DNA from: JAERML01 sp035687895
Lineage (GTDB): Bacteria; Bacteroidota; Ignavibacteria; UBA10030; UBA6906
Direction of reading: 5' to 3'
NCBI GenBank assembly: GCA_035687895.1
Contig: DASRUE010000290.1
Coordinates: forward strand, 1 to 20,351
DNA: 20,351 nucleotides
Of this stretch, positions 8,494 to 16,054 are shown piece after piece. The notes under the pieces were generated by a model. That model was not told the origin of the DNA. It did not search any database and saw only the letters and a program-made list of their open reading frames with translations. Each line of letters begins with the position of its first letter. Positions within the stretch are counted from its first letter, which is position 1. The position numbers were made by a program, and so were the translations under genes.

Positions 8494-8558
8494 TACACAC
8501 CATTGGTTCCCTCCTCCATTGGATAGACGAGAGGGAGTTCAAAGCGTTGCATTTGGAT

Positions 8559-8564
8559 TATATT
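8559..8564 (+). promoter_or_regulatory. Possible -10 element for dacB
   Basis: A plus-strand TATATT in the secA-dacB divergent gap, identical to the -10 boxes of the better promoters here, would start transcription near 8571, about 58 nt before dacB. No convincing -35 box lies 16-18 bp upstream. The overlapping TATATTTG also fits the TAnnTTTG form described for Bacteroidetes, but its -33 partner is missing too. Weak call. Confidence 0.25.
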
Positions 8565-8628
8565 TGATTAACATAACAAGGTATCACTGCACCTTCTCAC
8601 TTCATCACTCCCAGGAAACGGTTATCCC

Positions 8629-10116
8629 ATGCGTCATCTCCTTCTTACGATTGCTGTCTCATTCGTCGCGGCAGGCTGTGCATCCACGTCAAGGATTTCG
8701 GAACGCCCATTGACCCCGCCGCCTGTCACTGCGTTAAGCATCTCCCCATATCCCTCACTGAAGGTCGGACTTGACGCTCTCGTCCCCGATACTCTCTTTC
8801 CCCCCGGTCACATCGGGATCAAGATTGTCTCCCTCTCCAGAAACGAAGGGCTGTACGAGCTGAACTCCCGCGCGCTTTTCACGCCCGCCTCCAACGAGAA
8901 GCTCTTCACATCGGCCACTGCATTGGCAAGACTGGGGAAGGACTACGAACTGGCCACCGTCGTGCGGAGGGATTTGCATGACACTCTCAGGCTGGTAGTC
9001 AAAGGCTACGGCGACCCTCTCCTGTCGACTGCCGATCTCGACTCCATTGCCCGGCAGTTGAAGGAAATTCTCCCAACAGGTTGCGAGTGGACGCTGGCGG
9101 GTGACGTTTCTTACTTCGATGATCGGTATTGGGGTGTAGGATGGAATTGGGACTGGGAGCCGGATGCGTACGGAATGTTCATCACTCCTCTTTCCGTCAA
9201 CAGCAACGCGATTGACGTAAAGGTCCGACCGGGGAAGAAGGTAGGTGACACAACTAACGTTCAGATCATTCCGCCAACGAGATTTGTGTCTCTTGAGAAT
9301 GTCTCGCAGACCGTTGGTGATACCATCCTCACACCATTGGAGATATCCCGAAAATGGCGGGAGCGATCCAATATCGTCACAGTGACCGGTCAGATCCTTG
9401 TCAGTGATACCGTGAAGTCAAATAGCCTGAGTGTATGGCAACCAGAACGCTACACGCTCGCACTGCTTGCCGAACGACTTGTGGCCCGTGGCGTGACGGT
9501 CCGTGATATTCAGGTCGACACCGGACGGGCCGCAGGGTCTGCGGAGTTGGTTCGGTTTTCGCACCGGCTGGACTCGGTTGTTACATTCATGAACAAGGTA
9601 AGCGACAACCTTTCAGCGGAAAACCTTCTAAAGGTTATTGCGGCTGAGAAGAACGGCGTGCCAGGCTCTGCATCAATCGGAATATCCATTGTCTGGCAGT
9701 TTCTGTCTGAATTGGGAATCGATACCACGCGGATTTCCATCGTCGATGGCTCAGGGTTGGCGCGGCAGAACCTGACCTCTCCTCTTGTCGTCACCCAGTT
9801 GCTGGAAGGCATGTACAGACGACCCGAACTCTTCGAGCCATTCTACGCATCGCTCCCTGTTGCCGGCGTGGACGGGACAATCGAAAAACGCATGATCGGT
9901 ACGAGAGCACAGGGTAATCTACACGCAAAGACCGGTACGCTCAACGGCGTTACGTCCCTTTCCGGATACGTCCGGACGATGGACGATGAATTGCTTGCGT
10001 TCTCCATACTGATGAATAACTTCGTGGCAGGCTCACGCCCCTACCGGCAGGTACAGGATCGGATCGGGGTGTTTCTGAGCGGTCTAAGACGGGAATCGTT
10101 CGAGCGAGCGCCGTAG
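8629..10116 (+). CDS. dacB: D-alanyl-D-alanine carboxypeptidase/endopeptidase, PBP4 type (peptidase S13), putative lipoprotein
   Basis: A serine peptidase that trims or cleaves peptidoglycan stem peptides in the periplasm. It has 495 residues. A short signal peptide ends in AAGC, so C17 is a likely lipid-attachment site. The three penicillin-binding motifs are in order: SNEK (S88 nucleophile, K91), SDN at 325-327, and KTG at 434-436, with the family's VDGSGL at 372-377. The roughly 240 residues between the first and second motifs match the large inserted domains of S13 enzymes. An AGGAA lies about 11 bases before the ATG. It is transcribed divergently from secA across a 203-bp gap. The downstream hairpin has its T-run on the opposite strand, so the dacB transcript's own terminator is not obvious. 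Confidence 0.93.
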   Translation: MRHLLLTIAVSFVAAGCASTSRISERPLTPPPVTALSISPYPSLKVGLDALVPDTLFPPGHIGIKIVSLSRNEGLYELNSRALFTPASNEKLFTSATALARLGKDYELATVVRRDLHDTLRLVVKGYGDPLLSTADLDSIARQLKEILPTGCEWTLAGDVSYFDDRYWGVGWNWDWEPDAYGMFITPLSVNSNAIDVKVRPGKKVGDTTNVQIIPPTRFVSLENVSQTVGDTILTPLEISRKWRERSNIVTVTGQILVSDTVKSNSLSVWQPERYTLALLAERLVARGVTVRDIQVDTGRAAGSAELVRFSHRLDSVVTFMNKVSDNLSAENLLKVIAAEKNGVPGSASIGISIVWQFLSELGIDTTRISIVDGSGLARQNLTSPLVVTQLLEGMYRRPELFEPFYASLPVAGVDGTIEKRMIGTRAQGNLHAKTGTLNGVTSLSGYVRTMDDELLAFSILMNNFVAGSRPYRQVQDRIGVFLSGLRRESFERAP

Positions 10117-10124
10117 TCGAGATC

Positions 10125-10157
10125 AAAAAAACCCGGCCACTCCTATGTGACCGGGTT
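10125..10157 (-). terminator. Intrinsic terminator of the DUF4097 gene
   Basis: Stem AACCCGG (10130-10136) against CCGGGTT (10151-10157), extended after one mismatch by CAC/GTG. On the minus strand it is followed by seven T (plus-strand A at 10125-10131). It lies about 25 bp beyond the stop of the minus-strand DUF4097 gene and directly after dacB, so it separates the two convergent genes. For the plus strand there is no T-run. Confidence 0.8.
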
Positions 10158-10182
10158 CGCAAATTCAACGAAGAGGAAAAGC

Positions 10183-11097
10183 CTAGTTCGCTGCCTTAAT
10201 CCGCACATCGCCACCGGACGTGTGGGCGTGGATGGGGTTCCCTCCGCCGTTAACGCTTCCTCGGATTCTGCTCTCATCAATCCTGCCGGACATGGTAATC
10301 GGGAGATCACAACTGACTTCGCCGCCGCTTGTTGACGCATCGATGGTTGCTGCGATATTCTTGTCCATCATGATCTCAATATCGCCACCTGAAGTCTCTG
10401 CATAAACTCCCTTGTTTCCATTCTTCACGCGGACCATCACGTCGCCGCCTGAGGTCTCTGCACGAACCTTTCCGTCCACATCGCTGATTCGGATGTTGCC
10501 TCCAGAAGTCCCCGCTTCCACATCGCCGTTGATTGTGGTGAGGACAATATCTCCTCCCGATGTCTCCATCCGTACATTCCCCGTTATCTTCTCAGACCGG
10601 ATGTTGCCTCCGGACGTTCCCATATCGACTTCCCCTTCCACATCCTTCACATCGATATTGCCACCGGATGTTTCTCCCTGCACCCGCCCCTTGATCGTCG
10701 CAATTCCCACATCTCCGCCAGACGTATTCAGACGGATGTTGTACTCACGAGGAACTCTTACCGTGAATCGGACATCCAGATCGTTGTTGTTCCAGAACCA
10801 CCACCCGGATGAACGGCCACGTCCTTTCACTTCCACGCCTTTCTCCACCTGGTTGGCGATGATCTCAAATTCGTCCACGTCTCTCCCCCGGCCACGGATT
10901 TGAGCTTCGATCGCCACTTCGTTGGCGGCAGTACCGACGATCGTAACGCTTCCCACGTCCGTGTTCAGTGTGAACGTTTCCCCGGGGGCAACAGTGAACT
11001 TCTTTTCAAACTTCCTATCTCCTGCTGCGGCAAATGCCACAACGAAGCAAACAAGAGCAAGGATAATGGCGAGCGGAGTTGGACGTGCGTGCTTCAT
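10183..11097 (-). CDS. Secreted DUF4097-type beta-repeat protein
   Basis: A 304-residue exported protein. It has a signal peptide (basic start, hydrophobic core to about residue 22, AFAAAGD cleavage region) and then a domain of beta-strand character. From about residue 120 on comes a ladder of repeats of the form TSGGxIxxxxIxGxVxxE. This is the pattern of the DUF4097 (putative adhesin, beta-helix-like) family, whose function is not established. A WWFWNNND cluster at about 99-106 interrupts the N-terminal part. The ATG at 11097 is preceded by GAGGTAGGA, a reasonable ribosome-binding site. It stands alone between two oppositely oriented genes and has its own terminator. In other bacteria such proteins are often found near envelope-stress or anti-sigma genes; none is visible here. 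Confidence 0.85.
   Translation of the reverse strand: MKHARPTPLAIILALVCFVVAFAAAGDRKFEKKFTVAPGETFTLNTDVGSVTIVGTAANEVAIEAQIRGRGRDVDEFEIIANQVEKGVEVKGRGRSSGWWFWNNNDLDVRFTVRVPREYNIRLNTSGGDVGIATIKGRVQGETSGGNIDVKDVEGEVDMGTSGGNIRSEKITGNVRMETSGGDIVLTTINGDVEAGTSGGNIRISDVDGKVRAETSGGDVMVRVKNGNKGVYAETSGGDIEIMMDKNIAATIDASTSGGEVSCDLPITMSGRIDESRIRGSVNGGGNPIHAHTSGGDVRIKAAN
10204..10728 (-). repeat. Nine TSGG repeats in the DUF4097 protein
   Basis: TSGG occurs at residues 125, 143, 161, 179, 197, 215, 235, 256 and 293. The first six are spaced exactly 18 residues (54 bp) apart, then 20, 21 and 37. The strict period fits one turn of a beta-solenoid per unit, with the small SGG at a corner. The DNA also shows the repeat, with recurrent TCTCCGCC/TCTCCTCC-like blocks, so unit gain and loss by slippage or recombination is plausible. 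Confidence 0.85.
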
Positions 11098-11233
11098 GAT
11101 TCCTACCTCGATGATTAGTCCGACGGATGGTGAGATACCTGCCTCTTAGACGACGCCGTTGCTGAAAAGGTTGCACGGTAAGACTTTGCATTTCGGAGCC
11201 GATTTGCGTACCATGACAGCCGTATCCGCATCA

Positions 11234-12238
11234 ATGTCCAGGCACTCTCGGTTCATACCCTCAATGCACGCAACGATACAGATGATGATGGTATCGCTCC
11301 TTCTTGTCGGTTGTGGCGATACCAAGGAGAAGACGCCCGTGCCGGAATACCCAGCAGAACTTCGAACGAAAGTGCCGCCCGTTACCATCCCTGCGTTTGA
11401 CGGCGGGCAGGCATTTGCTTACCTGACAAGGCAGACATCGTTCGGCCCGCGCAATCCGAACTCAGCAGGGCACTCAGCATGCCTCGACTTCCTCAGTGCA
11501 GAACTGAGGAAGCATGCCGACAACGTACGACTCCAGCAATTCAACGAGTCAGGATACGACGGCGAGAAGCTCGTCCTCACCAACGTGATCGCATCGTTCA
11601 AGCCTGACGTGAAGGACCGGGTCCTCCTCTGTGCCCACTGGGACACGCGTCCACGGGCTGAACATGATGAGAACAAAGGGAGGCGCAACGAGCCCATCCT
11701 CGGGGCAAACGATGGAGCAAGCGGCGTGGCAGTGCTGTTGCAAATCGCCTCCATGTTGAAAAATCAGCCACCGTCCATTGGTGTCGATATTGTCCTATTC
11801 GATGGCGAGGATTACGGGCTGGAGGGAGACGACGCGAAGTATCTCCTCGGCTCGCGGCACTTCGCGCGGAACAAGATCCTGGATTATGTTCCCCGGTTCG
11901 GGATCCTCCTCGACATGATTGGCGACAGGTTTCTCGAAATTCCCAAGGAGCAACACTCTCTTCGTTACGCGCCTGATGTTCTTGAGCTTGTTTGGGGAAA
12001 GGCACGAGAATTGGGATACCTCCAGTTCGTTGATGAGGTTGGTGAACTTGTCACGGACGATCACCTGCCGTTGAACGAAGTAGGGATCAAGACGATAGAT
12101 TTGATCGACTTTAATTATCCTGATCCGACCAACAGGTTCTGGCACTCGCACCAGGACATCCCTGAGAACTGTAGCACAGAAAGCCTCGAAGCCGTTGGGA
12201 CAGTCCTCACGCACGTGATTTATTCCCAGCAACCGTAA
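11234..12238 (+). CDS. M28-family glutaminyl-peptide cyclotransferase-like lipoprotein
   Basis: A zinc enzyme of the M28 fold, in the branch containing glutaminyl cyclases, which form N-terminal pyroglutamate; aminopeptidase activity is the alternative. Counting from ATG 11234 (334 residues): a signal peptide ends in the lipobox LVGC with C27. Then come AHWDTRP with H135, GANDGASG with D160, FDGEDYG with E192 and D193, and WHSHQD with H304. D160, D193 and H304 match the zinc ligands of glutaminyl cyclases, and E192 the general acid/base. The start is uncertain: the frame is open from 11159, with in-frame ATGs at 11213, 11234 and 11264. I chose 11234 because it gives a basic n-region of normal length. 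It is 3 bp from prmA, so probably the first gene of that operon. Confidence 0.88.
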   Translation: MSRHSRFIPSMHATIQMMMVSLLLVGCGDTKEKTPVPEYPAELRTKVPPVTIPAFDGGQAFAYLTRQTSFGPRNPNSAGHSACLDFLSAELRKHADNVRLQQFNESGYDGEKLVLTNVIASFKPDVKDRVLLCAHWDTRPRAEHDENKGRRNEPILGANDGASGVAVLLQIASMLKNQPPSIGVDIVLFDGEDYGLEGDDAKYLLGSRHFARNKILDYVPRFGILLDMIGDRFLEIPKEQHSLRYAPDVLELVWGKARELGYLQFVDEVGELVTDDHLPLNEVGIKTIDLIDFNYPDPTNRFWHSHQDIPENCSTESLEAVGTVLTHVIYSQQP

Positions 12239-12241
12239 GCA

Positions 12242-13102
12242 ATGCCCCGCTCGTTTGTGGAAGTGGCAATCAGGGCCGACCCGCAGTTGGTCGAGCATCT
12301 GATCGGCATCATGTCGCAGCTTGGGTTTGAGGGATTCTGGGAGGATGAGGTCGCACTCAAATGCTACATGAGCAGTGAACGATGGACAGATACGATGCAA
12401 GGCGAACTCGAATCCATTGCCCGAACCATGGCACGCTCCAGCAGCTCGTCTCTCCCGAAGATTTCCGTCAGCGTGATTGAGGATAGGAACTGGAACGAGG
12501 CATGGGAGAAGACCATTCGTCCAATTCACGTAACGGACCGGATCGTGATCCGACCAACATGGCACTCCTACACTCCGACCGGCGGTGAGGTTGTTCTGGT
12601 CATCGACCCAAAGATGTCGTTCGGGACGGGTTATCATGAAACGACCCGCCTCGTTCTCAGGCTAATGGAGAAACATCTCCAGGCAAATTCTCACGTGTTG
12701 GATGTGGGAACAGGTACGGGTGTTCTTGCGATAGCGGCAATCAAGCTCGGGGCGTCATCTGCTGTCGGTGTTGATGTGGATGAATGGTCATATGCCAACG
12801 CCCTGGAGAATGTCGCGCTGAACAATGTGCAAGAGAGTGTGAAGATTGTCGCCGGCGACCTCTCATCGGTTCCAACAGAACGTTTCAACATGATCGCCGC
12901 CAACATCCAGCGCAACGTGGTTGAACCGTTGCTTGGCGACATGTACCGCCAGCTTATGCCGGGGGGGATTATTATTCTCTCGGGACTTCTCATCTCCGAT
13001 CGCGAACAGATGCGCACCGCACTCCATGCTGCAGGTTTGGAAATTGTTGAGGAGATGGTGGAGAATGAGTGGATCGCATTCGCCAGCCAGGCAAACCAGT
13101 AG
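12242..13102 (+). CDS. prmA: Ribosomal protein L11 methyltransferase PrmA
   Basis: SAM-dependent enzyme that methylates ribosomal protein L11. It has 286 residues, the normal length. The N-terminal substrate-recognition domain occupies about 1-90 and includes NWNEAWEKTIRPI at 83-95. The catalytic domain begins with MSFGTGYHETT (125-135), where the family has FGTGxHxTT. Motif I, DVGTGTGVLA, is at 154-163, the acidic VGVDVDE at 175-181, and an AANIQ segment at 219-223, where the family has an NI dipeptide near the active site. The start is 3 bp after the M28 gene stop, so translation is probably coupled; the next gene begins 33 bp on. Confidence 0.94.
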   Translation: MPRSFVEVAIRADPQLVEHLIGIMSQLGFEGFWEDEVALKCYMSSERWTDTMQGELESIARTMARSSSSSLPKISVSVIEDRNWNEAWEKTIRPIHVTDRIVIRPTWHSYTPTGGEVVLVIDPKMSFGTGYHETTRLVLRLMEKHLQANSHVLDVGTGTGVLAIAAIKLGASSAVGVDVDEWSYANALENVALNNVQESVKIVAGDLSSVPTERFNMIAANIQRNVVEPLLGDMYRQLMPGGIIILSGLLISDREQMRTALHAAGLEIVEEMVENEWIAFASQANQ

Positions 13103-13135
13103 TTACCGTCTCAGCTCTGACATCTCTACGTTATC

Positions 13136-14080
13136 ATGAACGTTGCCGTCATTGATATTGGTACCAACACCGTGCTTCTCCTCATTGCCAGCTTTGACGC
13201 AAAGGGGAAGATCACACCTCTCGTTTACGAACAACGCATCCCGAGACTTGGTAGAGGTGTGGATGAGCTGAGAAATCTTCAACCTGAGGCAATACAGCGC
13301 GTCCTTGAGGTGTTGAAAGAATACAGGCAAATCATCTCAGAATACCAACCTGCGCGCATTGTTGTGTGCGGGACAAGTGCGGTAAGGGACGCTCATAACC
13401 GAGAGGAATTCGCGGCACGTGTTAAAGCTGAGACGACATTCAGCCTTGAGGTGTTGAGCGGAGAAGACGAAGCGTATTGGACATACCGTGGAGCCATCAG
13501 CGGAATACCCGATGTAAGCGGAGCGACCGTCGTCGATATCGGCGGAGGAAGTACGGAGATTATTGTGGGAGACAGGACCTTAGTAAAGAACACCATCAGC
13601 CTGGACATCGGCTCAGTCAGGCTTACCGAGCGGTTCTTCAAACACGATCCGCCAACACACCCAGAACTGGAAGCCGCTATTACGCTTGTGGAAAATGAAC
13701 TTGCTCGTCCGAAAAAATTTGAATTCCAGGGCTCAACGCTCGTGGGCGTGGCAGGAACGGCAACCTCGCTCGCGGCTCTCGCACAGGGTTTGCGTGAGTT
13801 TCGAGTGGAGGCGGTAACCAACTACCACCTGACTCTCGATACCGTGTACCATCTTTTCAGGACACTCCGGGCGATGCCGGCCGCCCACATCCGTGAGTTG
13901 TCAGAAGTGATGGAGGGTCGGAGCGACGTGATCGCAGCCGGTGCCCTTATACTGCGAGAAATCATGGCCCACTACAAGTTCAGCGAAATGATCGTAAGTG
14001 AGAGAGGCGTGAGATACGGGCTGGCGATCAGGGAATGGGAACGTCTGGCACAACAACAAGGAGTTGGCAAAACGGGATGA
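13136..14080 (+). CDS. Ppx/GppA family exopolyphosphatase or pppGpp phosphatase
   Basis: A phosphatase of the ASKHA fold that removes terminal phosphate from polyphosphate or from guanosine pentaphosphate. At 314 residues it is the short form, lacking the C-terminal HD-like domain of E. coli Ppx. Visible motifs are the phosphate-1 loop DIGTNT at 7-12, CGTSAVRDA at 78-86, LSGEDEA at 107-113 (region of the catalytic glutamate), the phosphate-2 loop DIGGGSTE at 134-141, and a GVAGTATSLA segment. Short forms cannot be assigned to polyP or pppGpp by sequence alone. Its stop overlaps the start of the next gene as ATGA, so the two are translationally linked. Confidence 0.92.
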   Translation: MNVAVIDIGTNTVLLLIASFDAKGKITPLVYEQRIPRLGRGVDELRNLQPEAIQRVLEVLKEYRQIISEYQPARIVVCGTSAVRDAHNREEFAARVKAETTFSLEVLSGEDEAYWTYRGAISGIPDVSGATVVDIGGGSTEIIVGDRTLVKNTISLDIGSVRLTERFFKHDPPTHPELEAAITLVENELARPKKFEFQGSTLVGVAGTATSLAALAQGLREFRVEAVTNYHLTLDTVYHLFRTLRAMPAAHIRELSEVMEGRSDVIAAGALILREIMAHYKFSEMIVSERGVRYGLAIREWERLAQQQGVGKTG

Positions 14081-15912
14081 AAACATTTCGAGAGAAACTG
14101 CAGAACGAGATTATCGTGTTTGATGGCGGCGTGGGAACCTATCTCTATGAAAAGGGGATCTTCATTAACACCTGCTTTGACGAGTTGAATCTCATCAACC
14201 CCGACATCGTCAGTGAAGTGCACCGGGACTACGTGAACGCCGGTGCCGACGTCATCGAAACCAATACGTTCGGCGCTAACAAATTCAAGCTCGCCCCGCA
14301 TGGCCTGGAAGGAAAGGTCTACGAACTCAACGTGAAGGGCGCGCAACTGGCGAAGAAGGTTGCGCAGGATAAGACTCTCGTGGCCGGCTCCGTGGGCCCG
14401 CTCGGTGTTCAAATCGAACCCCTCGGCAAACTCTCATATGACGAAGCCAAGGATGCATTCAAGGAACAAATCAAAGGGCTGATTGATGGCGGTGTCGATC
14501 TGATTGTCCTCGAGACATTCGGCCTTGTCGCGGAACTGCGCCAGGCGATTCGTGCGGTGAAGGAAGTCAGCAATGACATGCCGATCATCGCCCAGATGAC
14601 CATCGGTGACGATGGCAAACTTCTCAGCGGCGCCGCTCTTCAGGACTTCGTCGCAGGCGTGGCTGAATACGAACTCGATGCCATCGGGATCAACTGTTCC
14701 GTTGGACCAAAGGCCATGCTCGAAGCCCTCGAGGAATTCAGAACTCTGACTTCACTTCCGATCTCCGTCCAGCCAAACGCCGGACTCCCGCAGAACATCG
14801 GTGGACGAAACATCTACATGACGTCTCCCGAGTATGTAGCAGAGTATTCGAAGCGATTCATTCAGACCGGGGCGGTGATTGTTGGCGGATGCTGCGGCAC
14901 AAACCCGGGCCATATCCGGGCGATACGGAGGGCTGTGCAGGCGCTCCAACCCGCTAAGCGAATGGATGTGAAAACCGGAGACCTGAAGGTGACCGCGCCC
15001 GAGGCTGCTAAAGTCTACACGATGAGCGAGAAGTCCCGTCTTTCCAACAAGATGGTGCGGAAGGAATTTGTCACGTTGGTGGAGCTCGTCTCGCCCAAGG
15101 GGGTATCACCCGCAAAGGAAGTTGGAAAGGCCAGGCAACTCTTCCATCTTGGCGTCGATGCCATCAATATTCCGGACGGACCGAGAGCCTCTGCGCGCAT
15201 GTCGGCGCTGGCGATGGCCACCATCATCCAAAGGGAAATCGGGATCGAACCGGTGCTTCATTTTGCGTGCCGTGATCGAAATGTAATCGGCATGCAATCG
15301 GATTTGCTCGGTGCGTGGGCCCTGGGAATCCGCAACGTCATTGCCATTACCGGCGACCCGCCCAAGCTCGGCAACTATCCCGATGCCACGGCCGTGTTCG
15401 ACGTGGATGCCATCGGCCTCGTCAATCTCATCAACAGACTTAATCACGGACTTGACCTCGCCGGCAATCCCATCGGTGATCCCACAGGGTTCTGTATCGG
15501 GGTCGGTCTCAATCCGGGAGCGATCAATCTGGATGAGGAACTTCGTCGGCTCGATTGGAAAATTGATGCAGGGGCAGAGTATATCGTGACGCAGCCCGTA
15601 TTCAATATCAAGATTCTGGAAGCGTGCCTCCGCCGTGTCGAACACGTCAAGCTGCCAATCCTCTGTGGAATCTGGCCGTTGGTATCGTATCGCAACGCGG
15701 AGTTCATGAACAACGAAGTCCCGGGTGCGAGCGTCCCACCGGACGTCATGGAACGCATGAGAAAAACGACCACAAAGGAACAGGGCTTCGCAGAAGGAGT
15801 AAAGATTGCAAAGGAGACATTCGACCACGTGAAGAATGAACTCGCCGGTGTTCAGCTTTCAGCGCCCATGGGAAGGATCGATGGGATATTCACGATCCTT
15901 GGGAAGTCCTGA
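14077..15912 (+). CDS. Bifunctional homocysteine S-methyltransferase / 5,10-methylenetetrahydrofolate reductase
   Basis: A 611-residue fusion that would reduce methylene-THF to methyl-THF and methylate homocysteine to methionine, as in the YitJ-type proteins of Bacillus. The N-terminal domain (about 1-292) is a homocysteine methyltransferase barrel. It has DGGVGTYL at 16-23, ETNTFGAN at 61-68, and the zinc cysteines C207 (GINCSVGP) and C272-C273 (GGCCGT). After a linker, about 325-600 is a MetF-type flavin barrel, with ELVSPKG at 336-342, CRDRN at 398-402 and AITGDPPK at 423-430. There is no cobalamin domain, so this is not MetH. ATG 14077 is chosen because it forms the ATGA overlap with the phosphatase stop. 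The frame is open upstream to 14035, but this lies inside the phosphatase. Confidence 0.93.
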   Translation: MKTFREKLQNEIIVFDGGVGTYLYEKGIFINTCFDELNLINPDIVSEVHRDYVNAGADVIETNTFGANKFKLAPHGLEGKVYELNVKGAQLAKKVAQDKTLVAGSVGPLGVQIEPLGKLSYDEAKDAFKEQIKGLIDGGVDLIVLETFGLVAELRQAIRAVKEVSNDMPIIAQMTIGDDGKLLSGAALQDFVAGVAEYELDAIGINCSVGPKAMLEALEEFRTLTSLPISVQPNAGLPQNIGGRNIYMTSPEYVAEYSKRFIQTGAVIVGGCCGTNPGHIRAIRRAVQALQPAKRMDVKTGDLKVTAPEAAKVYTMSEKSRLSNKMVRKEFVTLVELVSPKGVSPAKEVGKARQLFHLGVDAINIPDGPRASARMSALAMATIIQREIGIEPVLHFACRDRNVIGMQSDLLGAWALGIRNVIAITGDPPKLGNYPDATAVFDVDAIGLVNLINRLNHGLDLAGNPIGDPTGFCIGVGLNPGAINLDEELRRLDWKIDAGAEYIVTQPVFNIKILEACLRRVEHVKLPILCGIWPLVSYRNAEFMNNEVPGASVPPDVMERMRKTTTKEQGFAEGVKIAKETFDHVKNELAGVQLSAPMGRIDGIFTILGKS

Positions 15913-16028
15913 TGGTGAAATTGCCGCACTCGTTCATTCCAAGTGATTTCATCTCATTGGAGTTTTGCTCCTTGGCGCGCGCGAAGGTTCTTTACTTCAC
16001 CACCATCATCTTTCGTATCTGTGAGAAC

Positions 16029-16050
16029 TCCTCACCGGAGGATGTTTTCT
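16029..16050 (+). terminator. Weak terminator-like hairpin between convergent genes
   Basis: TCCTC (16029-16033) and GAGGA (16038-16042) form a perfect 5-bp stem with a 4-nt loop, followed by TGTTTTCT. It lies 117 bp after the HMT-MTHFR stop and a few bases before the end of the opposing desulfurase gene. The stem is short and the T-run is interrupted, so this is only a possible plus-strand terminator. Confidence 0.3.
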
Positions 16051-16054
16051 GAAG

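Noticed and set aside
10900..11233. Search for a bidirectional promoter between the DUF4097 and M28 genes
   Set aside because: No TTGxxx-17-TAxxxT pair could be read on either strand; only the GAGGTAGGA ribosome site before 11097 is convincing.
11795..12637. 280-codon minus-strand frame across the M28-prmA junction
   Set aside because: It spans two well-supported plus-strand genes and has no motif of its own.
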